From Heliocidaris erythrogramma (taxonomy: Eukaryota; Echinodermata; Echinoidea; Camarodonta; Echinometridae), in contig CM046857.1 in assembly GCA_025617745.1 (NCBI GenBank), forward strand, positions 24,273,761 to 24,337,760: 64,000 nt of DNA, in the 5' to 3' direction. Within the stretch, counting starts at the first letter, position 1, and the number at the start of each line of letters is the position of its first letter. A program made the translations under genes and the position numbers. A model generated the notes under the pieces. It did not search any database. It was not told where the DNA came from and worked only from the letters and a program-made list of their open reading frames with translations. This document shows positions 33,956 through 46,900 of this stretch, in pieces.

Positions 33956-35030
33956 TTTCTCTGAGGATTATGAACATGATAGAACAACACCTGGTGGCAA
34001 CACCTACTACACCCCCCCCCCCCCCCACCACCCGCACACAGGCTATGCCATTTATGAATTACTTTGACGAAAATTGTCAGTACTATGTGCTTGTACCGAG
34101 GCAAGATGGGTCGAATGACGCAACGTAGTCGGACTGATAGGGGGGGGGGGGGGGGGGGGGGGGGACTAGCCAGGATTTTTCAATATGGGGCGTTATGAGC
34201 ACTCTTCGCGTGCTCTCCAGGGGGGTGGGTGTTGGGAGGGGGAGTTTTCCCCATAGAGTTGTTAGGGGTAAGTAACTCTTTGGTTTTCCCCCTCCCGCGC
34301 AAAGTGCGAAAACTCTGACGTTTTATAGCAAAACCAGAGATAAAGATAAAGGCTCATCGCGATACTGCACTGTTTGTAACTGAGGTGGGTGCATGGAGGG
34401 GGGGGGGGGGGGGGGGCTTCCCGCGCAAAGCTCTGACGTTTTGTAGCAAATCTGAGAGAGAGATAAAGAAAGATAGCAAACAATTCTTTTTAGGCGGAAA
34501 GTTATAGGCATAGACTGCTTTACAATTTGTCCGCTGTGACGTTTTTTAAGCAAATTTAAGAATAAGATAGCGGCTCGTACATGTAGCACATTCTTTTAGG
34601 CAGAAAGTTAGTTCGACACCCGGACTGCTTTCAATTATTGGACGCAATGCTGCACTGTATGTATCAGGGGTGGATGCATGGATGGGGAGTTACTTCCCCC
34701 TTCCCGCGGGAAGCGCGAAAACGTTGACGTTTTAACAAATTTCGTAGCGCCTTTTTAGGCTTTTATCTTTCTCTTCCACCGCCTCCTCCGCTTTTTCGCT
34801 CTCGCATTTTTTAAAGGGGCTGAATAGAGGGGGGAGGGGGGGGGGGGGCATGCCCCCCACTTTTCCCGCCTGGCTAGGCCAGGGGTGTATTTGTTTCATG
34901 GCCCCTCCCCGTATTGCTTCGACACAGCCGTGGGGTGTGTCTCATTAAATCTTTCATATTCTTTCATATTTGAACAATGAAAATCATATTACAATATTTT
35001 ACAAATAATCCTAACCCTTACCTCTTCTTC
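33956..35030. other. Repeat-rich intergenic block with G/C runs
   Basis: C run at 34013-34026, very long G run at about 34141-34164, G runs near 34400-34416 and 34840. The phrase GCGCAAAG...CTCTGACGTTTT...AGCAAA recurs in degenerate form near 34300, 34425, 34535 and 34705. CTAGCCAGG (34166) and CCTGGCTAG (about 34868) may be the ends of one element. No gene. Confidence 0.5.
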
Positions 35031-35985
35031 GAATATGAATAGCAACCCTTTTCTTCCATTATGAATAGCGACTCTCTTCTCTGATTATGAATAGCGACCC
35101 TCTTCTCTGATTATGAATAGCGACCCTCTTCTCCGATTATGAATAGCGACCCTCTTCTCCGATTATGAATAGCGACCCTCTTCTTTGATTATGAATAGCG
35201 ACCCTCTTCTTTGATTATGAATAGCGACCCTCTTCTTTGATTATGAATAGCGACCCTCTTCTTCGATTATGAATAGCGACCCTCTTCTTCGATTATGAAT
35301 AGCCACCCTCTTCTCCAATTATGAATAGCAACCCTTATGAATATTGACCTTTATGAATAACGACCCTCTTCTCCTATTATGAATAGCGACCCTCTTCTTT
35401 GATTATGAATAGCGACCCTCTTCTTTGATTATGAATAGCGACCCTCTTCTTTGATTATGAATAGCGATCCTCTTCTTCGATTATGAATAGCGACCCTCTT
35501 CTCTGATTATGAATAGCGACCCTCTTCTTCGATTATGAATAGCGACCCTCTTCTCTGATTATGAATAGCGACCCTCTTCTCTGATTATGAATAGCGACCT
35601 TCTTCTCCGATTATGAATAGCAACCCTTATGAATATTGACCTTTATGAATAACGACCCTCTTCTTCTATTATGAATAGCGACCCTTTTCTTCGATTATGA
35701 GTAGCCACCCTTATGATTAACGACCCCGATTTGGTATTATGAATTGCGACCCTGTATCTGTATTATGAATAGCGGCCCTTATGAGTAATGACCCTTCTCT
35801 TCGATTATGAATAGCAACCCTCTTCTCCTATTATGAATAGCAATCCTCATGAATAATGCTCCTTATGAGTTTATGAATAGTGATCCCCTTTTCGCTTTAT
35901 GAATAGCGACCCTATAGGTATAGGAAATTACACGTTATGATTAGCGGTCCTTATGAGCCACTGGTCCTTATGACTAGCGGTCCTT
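35031..35985 (-). repeat. 26-bp minisatellite array, right copy, inverted
   Basis: The + strand unit is TCTTCTTTGATTATGAATAGCGACCC or close variants, the reverse complement of the array at 26228-27402. About 22 good units lie at 35040-35630, broken once near 35330-35350; the outer part to 35985 is degenerate and ends in GGTCCTTATGACTAGCG, matching the outer end of the left array inverted. Confidence 0.95.
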
Positions 35986-36280
35986 ATGACTAGCGAGGTT
36001 ATCCCATTTATCTTTATAGCCCACATTTTGAATATCGTATAATGACATAGATACTCCAATATACAGAGCAAACTATATTTTGGTGCAAGGTACCCTTTAA
36101 TTATTTGTGATAACTCATCACCTCATCCTCCAGTCCTTTGTATTCTACCCCTCCCTATTAAAATGGGGCCGGTTTTCCTTTCACGGACAATCTCACCCCT
36201 GTGTAAGACTAAGTTCCGCCGCCCCTCTCTTGAGTATGGAGTGGCAGATACAGATTATCGTCCTGCCAGAGGGTTTAGTG

Positions 36281-36351
36281 CCGCGCCAGGGCTCGAAGCC
36301 AAGACCTGCGGACCTCTAGTCAAGACAGTGTTTAAACCACTGAGGCTTGAC
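36281..36351 (-). repeat. tRNA-like sequence (SINE head)
   Basis: On the minus strand, GCCTCAGTGGTTTAAACACT resembles a tRNA D-arm/A box and GGCTTCGAGCC a T-arm/B box. The acceptor stem is poor. Likely a SINE head. Confidence 0.45.
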
Positions 36352-36390
36352 GTCAACACTTTCCCCCGGTAATCTACTGTAACAATAATT

Positions 36391-37414
36391 ATTGTAACCA
36401 TTATAAGCATGAAATCAAGATTTGAAGAAAAAAAAATAACATTGCTTGTTTTAGCTTTCTGTAACAAATTCAAATCCATGCAGATTAAGCAAACTCTACT
36501 TTGTGGTCTCGTGTACATGGATGAAAGAGAATACTACCAGTCAAAATACAATTAGGGTAAAAATCAATCCAAGTACATAGATATGACCTTGGTTCAACTG
36601 TATTGAAGAAAAATACCGAGGTACATGACCCAATCTACTATGAACTGACTGCTTGTTTTCAAACATTGACATCACGATTCTAGGTTAGTTTACAAGATTT
36701 ACGAACATTTATATGCAGGTCTATATAGGCCCACCTTCTTAAAAGAAGAAAGTATCTTTAATCCCTATATTAACCACAATAATATTCATAAGTAATGGTG
36801 TAATCTATAGATAAGGCAGCCCAGGGCAAACCATGAAGTTGCATGCCCCCTCCCACCTCCAAATGCCCAAACATATCTAAGTTATAATGAAGTTAATTAT
36901 TCAATTGTCTCCAACGGCCACCAGAAGGTGGTAACACACGCAACTGCTGTGTGATAGGTTGCTCGACTGCTGTGAAAAAAATCACAGGCAGACCGAGCGG
37001 GATTCGAACCCGCGACCTCTGGGTTACTAGACCAGCGTCATAACCACTAGACCACCGGAGTGCCCTTAATGGTATAGGTTCGAACTATCCCATTCATATG
37101 ATGTCAAATCAATGGTATAGAATTAATCAGTTGGGTAACATGAAATAATGAAGTTAATTATTCAATTGTCTCCAACGGCCACCAGAAGGTGGTAACACAC
37201 GCAACTGTTGAACCAAGGTCATATCTATGTACTTGGATTGATTTTTACCCTAATTGTATTTTGACTGGTAGTATTCTCTTTCATCCATGTACACGAGACC
37301 ACAAAGTAGAGTTTGCTTAATCTGCATGGATTTGAATTTGTTACAGAAAGCTAAAACAAGCAATGTTATTTTTTTTTCTTCAAATCTTGATTTCATGCTT
37401 ATAATGGTTACAAT
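36391..37414. repeat. 1-kb foldback with 207-bp arms
   Basis: Arms 36391-36597 and 37207-37414 are almost identical in inverse orientation. The interior has a 60-bp direct repeat (36886-36946 and 37147-37206) flanking about 200 bp that includes a tRNA-like sequence. No transposase. Confidence 0.85.
36987..37064 (-). repeat. tRNA-like sequence inside the foldback
   Basis: On the minus strand: GGCACTCC start, D-arm GGTCTAGTGGTTATGACGC, a possible anticodon loop CTAGTAA (AGT if real), and a perfect T-arm GCGGGTTCGAATCCCGC. Three or four outer acceptor pairs form, then mismatches follow and the anticodon stem has one mismatch. Probably a tRNA-derived SINE head; a decayed tRNA-Thr gene is the alternative. 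Confidence 0.5.
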
Positions 37415-39664
37415 TGTTGTACAAGCGATGGAGCGAAAAAAAAATTCTTGCCCATTTTACCTAAGAAATTTTGCCATTGACCACTGCGCGGCAATTACTG
37501 AGCGGTAGAGAAGTTCGAAATTTTACATTGAAAAACGGCTTTCTGTTCACTCCCTTCTCAAATTGAAAGCAAAATGAACGAAAACCCTTGATAACTACTC
37601 GAGGAATTTAGCAAGACGACCGAAATTTGGGATTTCTTTCAAATGTTAAACCTTTGCAAATGCTCTTATACACTTGCTCCTGAATTGGGGGCGCAATATC
37701 TAACAAGAGCCTGATGAAACCTACTATATAGCATGCAAGCAAAGAAACGAGAATTTTTTTTTTCTTCAAATGTTGGACCCATTTAAAAGCCTATTTAACA
37801 ACTATTTACCTCCGCCGCCCCTATCCTAATGACATCGCTGCTGCATGACATTTCAATACTGGGGCGGAAAATCCTAAAACAAAAAAATTGTGTATTTTTT
37901 TGTGCAAGAGGGCCCAGATTGTGATCATTGAAATGTCATGCAGCAGCGATGTCATTAGGATAGGGGCGGCGGCGGGGGCGGGGCGGACACTGGTCTTCCT
38001 AGGTGGATGAAATGCAAGAGCCTGAGGCCATCGAGTTAGGGGATAGTGTGGGGATCACATCATCTTCTTTTCACAATTTGGCCCCTCACGTGCCTCACCC
38101 ATGTGCCCCCCCCCCTCCCATTTAAAAAAATGAAATAAAATTCTCATAAGGCCAAAGACTAAAATAAATAAAAATATGAAATTTAAAAAAAAATGAAATA
38201 AAAATCCATCAATCACTACCTACGCCACTGATGACGTAAGCTCACTGTACTGCCAGCCAAAGTTTAAGGAATAGATGTCACTATAAATCTCGATCCAAGA
38301 TCCAGATCAAGGATAAATTAGAAATTAATAGCAGTCGAGCGTTCTTTTGCTGCTGTTTTGCTTGACTAGTCAAGGTGAAGAGATTCTTTACCTTAAATTG
38401 GCGCCAGTTTCGTATTTCAAAAGTGACGAAAGCTGAAGCTTCTGGAATAGAGAGGTTTTGGTGACAAGAAAAGATTAGAAAAGGGTCGTGATATTTTAGT
38501 CTTTGGCCTTATGAAAAATGAACATGATTTGCCTCTCCCTACCCATGCAAGTGTCGTTACCGGGTAGGATTTATTCCTTAAGAACGCATTCCTTATGGAA
38601 TGTAGACGTAATTATTTACAATAAATGTTGAGTTGAATTTAAATGAATTTATAAGTTCGAGAAAAATGCAAAGAACTTTGAAGGCTCATGTATCATGTAC
38701 ATATCTTTAAGTTATATTCGCTTGACATATTATCCGTTCTTTTCACAGAATATTAGGATCACAACATGGTACACACGAAAATATGAAAATAAAGCCTTTA
38801 TGATGAGAATTGACCTGACTAGTGATGTTAAAATCTGATTCTTATTATCATTATTATCATTTTTATACAAGAGGTATATCAAGGGATCTGTGATCGAAAG
38901 CGGTTAATCTACCCTTGAATATATTCACAAGGTCGTGTTAACTGATTTGGCTAGGAATGTAAGAAATAACATCCTGGAAATTAAGTTTAAAGTTTGGGTA
39001 GATTGAATTTTTACTGTTAATTTTGTGGGAGTGGTTTAATTTAAAAAAACCTCAATTCACATCCTTACAAAATATATTCAAATACATGCAAATGAAATAT
39101 CAAGTAACCAATACAAGTACAGAGAATGGAAGAATCTAGAAAGTAGAATAAGCAAGGGTGAAAGGTGAACCAATGAGGATGATATGGGATGAGTATAAGC
39201 AGGGATGAACGTTCTGAATAATAATGGAGGATGAACAAAAGAGTCATGAGCTGGGCATGGACATGATGAAAAGAAAATGGAAATGAGATAGAGTATGGAA
39301 CAGCTGTAAATGAAGGAAAACAATTTGAATAACTCAGAACAACAGATTTAACCTCCTACAGAAACACTCCGTATCCTTGGCCCTTTGACGTGTTTGCGAG
39401 CGTGCGATGAAATGATACCCTCTTATCAGTCAAGTTGGCTCGCAGTTACTATTATTGCTGGTCGTTTTTATGGTTAAATACAAGTGTTCTGATCCCAATT
39501 AATCGCACTTTGGAGTGAGCATCAGAGGGTTCTCATTTAGGCGAAGCGGTAAGTCAATAGTAACAACTTTTGATAATTAAAAATAAGCTATCGAATTGAA
39601 TGAATCTGCTGTATCATGCTGAATGACTGATACGACTTAATTCATACTTTCATTTTCGATCTGC
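37415..39664. other. Intergenic; two hairpin-forming repeats, no gene
   Basis: A 46-bp perfect inverted repeat lies at 37812-37857 / 37927-37972. A second pair of about 23 bp (CATAAGGCCAAAGACTAAAA at about 38143 and its complement at about 38493) may bound a 370-bp element. No exon recognised. Confidence 0.6.
37812..37972. repeat. 46-bp perfect inverted repeat
   Basis: CCGCCGCCCCTATCCTAATG... at 37812-37857 pairs exactly with 37927-37972 around a 69-bp loop. Confidence 0.9.
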
Positions 39665-39668
39665 TTAA

Positions 39669-40546
39669 AGGAGAATTAGCCCCAGAATATTAATGTACTC
39701 ATGTTCAAAGGTGTAATATATTCTTGGCAAGAATTCCTTATGGCCCGTGTCACTTTAGAAATAAAATATTAGAAAAGAGTTTAAATCAAGACATGCTAGC
39801 ACACGGTATCATCTGCTAATACATGGGGGCTGCCATTTTCTTGATGATATGGAGTTGTACAAAAACCATTGGAAACCGTTCCGGTCAGGAAGATATTTTT
39901 AATCCTAGAGCTGAATTGCTTCTCTTCGTTACAAAAGAATCCCCATATATGATGGAAAATACATAACAGATGTATATATATATTCAAAAATTTGAAATTT
40001 ATAGAGTTCTTTTTAAATTCTCCGGTTTTGCTAAATAAAAATTGATTTCTTGGGCTTGCCTGGCAGAGCAGAACATAATTTATCCAACGCACATTCAGAC
40101 TATTGAAGTCCAATATCTCAACGCAGGTTAATTATGCATAGTATTACACTATTGACGCTCGGGAAAGTTATCATCCATAAATTTGAATTTGCTCCTTGTA
40201 CGTCATATCAGGAAAACAGATTTATATTTAGTAAAATAGTAATTTTCAAAGAAATATAAAACATTTACGTTTTTAAAATAATTATGTATATACCTGTTAA
40301 ATGGTTTAAATCAATTCGATTTTGTATCGGGAAGAAAGACAATTTTGCATTCGGATTAATATTTTCATGTACACATCAAGAAAAGGGCAGCCCTCCGGTA
40401 TCGCTAGCAGTCGCTAAATTTTGCTGAGAAAATCTTTAATTATACCCATCTCGTATATTTCAATGCAAAACTACGTAAGACAACAGAAAGGAACAGATTA
40501 CATCTTGGAATATAAGCACATTTATATTTTGAGGTTAATTCCCCTT
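39669..40546. mobile_element. TTAA family 1 element, diverged
   Basis: Ends AGGAGAATTAGCC and GGTTAATTCCCCT between TTAA at 39665 and 40547. Recognisably the same family as 10319-11226 but much more diverged. It ends about 400 bp upstream of the discoidin gene start codon. Confidence 0.75.
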
Positions 40547-40944
40547 TTAAGGGAGTTAGACTATTTCAAATTGAGAATGAATACTTCAAATACAAATCAA
40601 GTTCGGAAGTAAGCTAATCATAGAAAGAAGCACATGTTTGTTCATTTATTCGTTCGTTTAGTTCATTTTCACAAAAAAATATCGAAATTTGAATGACTAC
40701 CAAAATTCTGTTTTTTATTGGAACTATTCTTTCTAACACACCTGCATGATTGCAAGTGAATACGATAGTTCAAATTCAATATGTCCGCTTGGCAAAAAAA
40801 AAATTAAAAATTGTACGTCTTTAAGATTTTGATCAGATAATTTTCTGATGAGTATTGAAAGTTACAGAAAATAATGAAATGATGTTGGTGATAATTGATG
40901 ATTATGACGATGATGGTTTTTACAATTATATTTCAGATACCAAG

Positions 40945-40996
40945 ATGGCGATACGAAAGTTAGTATTAGCGGTTGTCCTGGTCAAGATGATGATTG
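40945..40996 (+). CDS. Signal-peptide exon
   Basis: ATG in a good context (A at -3, G at +4) encodes MAIRKLVLAVVLVKMMI and splices in phase 1 at ATTG|gtaagc. With exon 2 starting at 44176 the next residues are AASLQAQLGMED, giving a basic start, a hydrophobic core (interrupted by one lysine) and a small-residue cleavage region. A possible acceptor (ATATTTCAG, ending 40936) just upstream suggests a 5' UTR intron. Confidence 0.65.
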
Positions 40997-43900
40997 GTAA
41001 GCTATTCTTTATCCAACAACATAAACAATACGAAATAAAACAAAGAACAATTATATTACCCCGAATGACCAAAAATCGGTCGGTTTGAAATTGGTGCGAA
41101 GTCGGTTTGGCGGTGTGACTTAGGTATCGGTACTTGCAATGGGAAACCAATCAAATGTGAATCAAATGGATTCCGAACCACCTCCTTCAATATATTCTGT
41201 TACCACGCTAGCTTATTCATTTCATTTTCAACTCGAGGAACAACAGACTTACTCTGATTTGGTTCTAGACCTATGATCCGAACGGATCAGCATACATTTA
41301 AAGGGGAATGAAAGGCAACAAACATTATCCTATAATCATGTAGGTAATTGGCAGCCTATTACAATTATTTTTTTTAATTATTCCTATTTGATTATTGAAG
41401 AATAGTGTCTCAAAGTTAGTTTCCTTCCTAGAAATTATCCCGTGGGAGCCATTTGTGAGATATTTGTGAGATACCCACTGACCTGAACACTAGCTGCAAT
41501 GACACTCATGATTACATGTGGAATGCATGACACTGGGTTTTCTCTAGTTGTACGAGCTCCTTGGCTTATCAAGCTGGTACTGGCCTGCGGAGCTGTACAT
41601 GGGGTGCATATACTGTTTGTGGAGGGAGATATTAACAAAAATCTAGATCTAAATATCACCATTTCCCACATGCTGTGAGTCATGCAAACCACCCTCAGTT
41701 TGCTAAAGGGGTTACCTTCCAGGATCAACTAAGATTGAATGAATAAAAAAAAAAACGCAAATCGGCAGGTGTGATCAGGGTTTTTTTTTACCTTGCACAT
41801 GTAACTTGTATATATGGGACTTCACATGTAAGGTAAGATTTGTGTAGTCCCATAATTATATACAATGTGGGGGTTTTTTCTCTTTTTTTTTTAAATTCAA
41901 TTTTACAATCTTAATTGATCCTGGAAGGTAATCCCTTTAGCAAACTCCGAGTGTGGTTTGCATGGCTCACAGTATGTGGGAAATGGTGATATTTAGATCT
42001 AGATTTTTTTTGTATATCTCCCTCCACACACAGTATATGCATCCCATGTACAGCTCCGTAGGCCAGTACCAGAGTGATAAGCCAAGGAGCTCTCACAGCT
42101 AGGTTTTCTCAAACTATTCTTTGTAGTTTTTTGTAGTCATGTACATTCAAATGAAGATACTTTTATCCTGTCATATAACCTATAATGTGGCAGATATTTG
42201 GTTTTAGCCGTTTCTTTTGTTAAGCAGGATTTGGCATGCACAAGTTGTTGCTAGGTCAAACAAAGGTTTGTCAATTCAAAGAAGTGACAAAAACCTACTA
42301 CTGCTCTATCACCTGTGCGAGACAATGGGGGTACGTACTAGATGGCTGCCATTTTGCATTGGTGGCTATAGTTGTACAATAGCTAGTCAGTGTGCAACAT
42401 CACATCCATTGTGTACAAGTAAATGGACATGTACCACTATGACATCAGTTTTTCAAAATGCCAGCCCCCAAGAGATATCTAGCAAGGAATTTCCAAACTT
42501 TAGAGATATTTCTTCCAAATAGTATTTTCAAGATTGAACAGGCTGACAATTTTCCAGAGTCATGATTATCGGCTAATAATTGGTGGGTTTCATTCTCCTT
42601 CAAAGAAACCTGATTAAATCAATATATCTTGTCAGTACAAAACAGGTCTACGTGAATATGAAATGCTACAAGGTGACTCTACTTCAACCCATGTAAAAAC
42701 ACAGAAGCCTTGATTTTTTTTTAAAACATCAAAATTCCAGCTGTTTTGACGGGACATGTATGAAAATTAAAGTAATTTTGTGACTTCAAACAGATATAAA
42801 CGGAATATCATTTGTTTCTTTATAATAAAGCCGTAAAGCCGATCGGCAATTTATCTTCCTAAGACAGACCATTTCTATATGTTGAATCTCCTTTTTTGTT
42901 TTGTTTGTTTGCTTTTTGTTCGTTTCGGGGTTTTTTTTTGTCATACTATGAAAATTGGAGTGTTACCAAACTCGTTTACACTTCCGGCTTTCAATTCAAT
43001 GGCGTAGAGGGCAAGGGGGATATAGACTGAAGGAAACCCCTCCGAACGGGGGAATAAATTTGATACATGAAGGATTTGCAGACAATAGGATGCTCTAAAC
43101 TCTCTACAGACGGTTGTAGAACGAACTGTCTAATGTCAAAGGGACATTGCACGGTCACGTTCATTTGTCCTCGTTCCAACGCGCGATTAACTTTCAACCA
43201 ATTACATTCTCTATGCAAATTGACCAATTAGAGACTGATCGTGTGCCCATTAATGGGGGCCACACTGGGGCCACGTCAGTACGCTATACTCGGCCAGCTC
43301 TCGCTCTTTGCGGATCGGAGATAAGAGATGATCGATGTACGTATACAAATCACCAACCATGGACATCTCATCGAGCATGGAGCAAGTCTCATTGATCACT
43401 CGTTGGACTGTTGGATATGACTATTTCCGTCCTGCAGGCCTATTTATAATAAAGACAGTCCAATATCTATGGTTTAAACGATGGCTTTACTCGCGAGTGT
43501 AAGACTAGTGCAAACAAGGAGTTTTGTGTTTGAAGCTCCTTGGTGCAAGTTTGCTTGTTTGAAATATTAAACCGTAATTGCAGTCAGACCCAACTCCGGA
43601 ATATCGAGCACAGGTATATACTCCGAAAACGGCGTATAGAACAAGATGAATAAGGATCCCTCATCGTTCAGTGCGAGGCAGTGCTTACAAAAGGCATGGG
43701 GAAAATCGCGCAGTGTCGACCTGCTGTAGATAATATATTATTCGAAAATAATGCTGCTGATATATTTATTTCAAATGTTTGTCATTTGAAAGTCATTTCA
43801 TATGACGAATCATTCAAGTATTTTGAAGATAATTGACACGCAGCATTATTTTTAAGGATATGTATATCGTTGCCAAGTTGACTTTGCAAGATTTTCCACA

Positions 43901-46900
43901 TGCCTTTTGTACACATTGTCCCTTACTGAACGATGAGGGCTCTATACTTTTTTCGGACTATATACCTGTGCTCTGTTTTCCAAAGTTGGGTCTGACTGAT
44001 AAAGTACTACCCGTGAAGATTGAGAAGCGGTGATACCGTGATAGGATTGGGGGTTGTGTGTCTTATCTGTCCGGTTAACCAAACTGTCCTATTTTTTTTG
44101 TCCTATTTGTTCAGTTCTCCTTGGTATAAATACTACTTAGTACTTACGCCATTTAATTATCTTTCAATCTTTAAGCCGCATCATTACAGGCACAGTTGGG
44201 GATGGAAGATGGCCGCCTCACGGACGCACAGATCACAGCTAGTAGCTGTTATGATGGTAATCACTGCACGGACAGAGCCAGGCTAAACCAACCGCAAAGT
44301 AAGAAAACGAGGATGGTTTCATTTGGGATGATGAACATGGAGTAAAAAGAGAACCTGCGATAATTTTCGCTACCTCAAATATGCAATTTTCGACGAAGAG
44401 GGCAATACTATGCATGGAAATGGTCCGCATCGTCAACTTCACTTCCGGTCCGTATTGAAATACTACGGCTTATGAATAAAATAAGTGCTAAAATGCTTAA
44501 TTTTTTGATCGCATGACATACACCACTCAAATTTTGAAAATGCAACCAATTGTCTCAATAAATCATGGTATCTTTTCAAACATGTCGGTTAATTTATACT
44601 CAAACTCGAGGATTTTTGTAATGCCTGTGTACATTTTCAATGCAAAAAAAAAACAAATACTTGTCGACCGAATCGGGATATTGTCAGCACTGCGTGGTTT
44701 GCATTACAAACGCCATCTGTTGGCGAAATTGCGTATTTGGGGTAACGAGAATTGCAAAAATTTAGAGCAAATTCACTGAACACGAGAGAGAGAGATGGAG
44801 AAAGAAATGATGTGACTTTATAAGCTGAACCATGTATACATTTACTAGCTGTCTTTATGATAACTTTTCTTAACTTTGAACTGCCTTTTTGTTACTTATT
44901 TGAGAAAAATACTGATGACAGAAGAGCAAATAAATTAGAAAGCCCGGTATTTATAGAAGCATACTAATGTTAGGCCCGTTAGGCCGTGTTTAATTGGACA
45001 AAGTAAGTCCACTCACGTTCATCCTGTAGGAAAATGTCAAGAATTATAACAGATCGAAATGAAGAGGGGGAAAATCATGTCAAGATATCAATTTCTCATT
45101 TTAATTGTATAAATAATGGATTGATGAATTTGTTGCTCGTATTAAATTTGTTAAGGTGGTGTTAAGACGGGAGCATGGAGTGCAAGAAGTAATAACCAGG
45201 AGCAGTACATCCAAGTTGACCTGAGGCAGTTGCATGAAGTCACTGGGGTCATGACCCAAGGTCGCAATGGACACAGCCAATGGGTGACGACATTCAAGCT
45301 GCTTTACAGCCTGGATGGGCTGACATGGACTACTGCAGAGAATGCCATGATGGCTGGCAGTGATGTGAGTTTAAAACCTTTATTAGTAGTATAATAATAT
45401 GGGGCACATGCCCCCAGTACTTCGGGAATGTATGCAAATCTTATGCATATCTTATGCATACCTTTCAAACAAAGTTTGTTCTTGACAACCTGAAAGCTTG
45501 CCGGACATAGCTACAAATAGTGTATGCAAACTAGATTCCAAGCATTGAGGCTCATTTATAAAAAGCAGGTTCATGGAATAGCTCGTCACTAGGTGCTCAT
45601 AGGTGCATAAATTTGTATACATTACAGAAGCGGTCTATTGAATGCCAGAATGAAAATTAAAGTAAATGAAAAAAAAATCACACCGAACAATCAAAGTTTA
45701 ACAGTGGTTGACTTTAAGTGTCTTATATAATATGTTGTACATTTTAAAGTCCCTGAAGATGAGCGTGAATACCAACTGCTTTCCCCCAGATCTTCAATGG
45801 CAATACGGACCGGGACACCATCGTGACGAATGACTTTTCCACCAACATTGTAGCGCGGTTTATCAGGATTGAACCAGTGTCGTGGGCAAACCATATCAGC
45901 ATGAGATTTGAACTCCTTGGCAGCGTTACATCAAGTAGGTTCATTGGTTGTTAATAAAATTATTGGCTTTTGAAAAGAACATGTTGACAAAGTCAGTTCA
46001 AAAGATGGTGGGATGCAAAGTTATATGGGTGGCCGCAATTGGATGGAACACGATACAGTATACATGTACAATGTATTTCCATTCACATGATTTCACAAAT
46101 TGGGGAAAAAAAGATTTGATACTTTGAAAATTACATTCTATGAAAATAATTTTACTTTAAAGGCAAACTTTATATAAGGAAAACTATTCTATCCTTAAGT
46201 CATGATAAGATAATGCTTTAACATAAAGGTGGCGATATCTGTAGTTGTGGATAATCCAGGTGAAGAATAATTGATCCAGATTCACACCATATTATGTCAC
46301 ATTGTATAGTATATTTTTTTTCTCTACTCTACCCAAGAGAGAAATATGGACCCATCAGCATGCACACAAATCTGTGTAGTGACTTGAATCATTACATTAA
46401 TAATGCCAGAGTATATATCATAATTTATTTTCTCCTTTCCCCCTACAGAGATTGAAGGCCCCCAGAAAGATCTCGGTATGAAAAATGGCCAAATTCCAGA
46501 CAGTGCTATCACAGCCTCATCTGAGTATGATGCTAACCATGGAGCAGAACGATCTCGTCTAGACACTGTTGCTAGTAAGTTGTGTTTTATGCAGACAACA
46601 AAAGTTTTTGAATTTTACCTTTGATCTGAAGAAGTACTCGCCTTTTAAAAATAGCTTGTCCATACCCATAATGGTGTTCTGTGAATTTTCTAACGGGTAA
46701 ATGGTAGGATCGAAAGGGGTATGGTCAGCTCACACCAATCGACGGTGGTAGCTATATGAGTACTGTCGGTTCAGAAGCAATGCATTTTACTCTTTTGATT
46801 TATTACAGATGGTTAGAAAGGGCGGTGGTTAGTCCATACAAATAAATGGTATAATACTCGTGTAACTACATGTAGGCTACCATGTTTCTAGGAAAACAGC

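Noticed and set aside
36107-36518. Open frames around 36.1-36.5 kb
   Set aside because: They cross a tRNA-like SINE head and a foldback arm; the same peptide recurs from the other arm at 37287.
36987-37064. Functional tRNA-Thr gene
   Set aside because: T-arm is perfect, but the acceptor and anticodon stems have mismatches and it sits in a repeat; kept only as tRNA-like.
44190-44298. Domain 1 first exon starting at 44190
   Set aside because: The acceptor looks acceptable but leaves a phase that fits neither the signal exon nor the phase 1 rule of the other domain starts; 44176 fits both.
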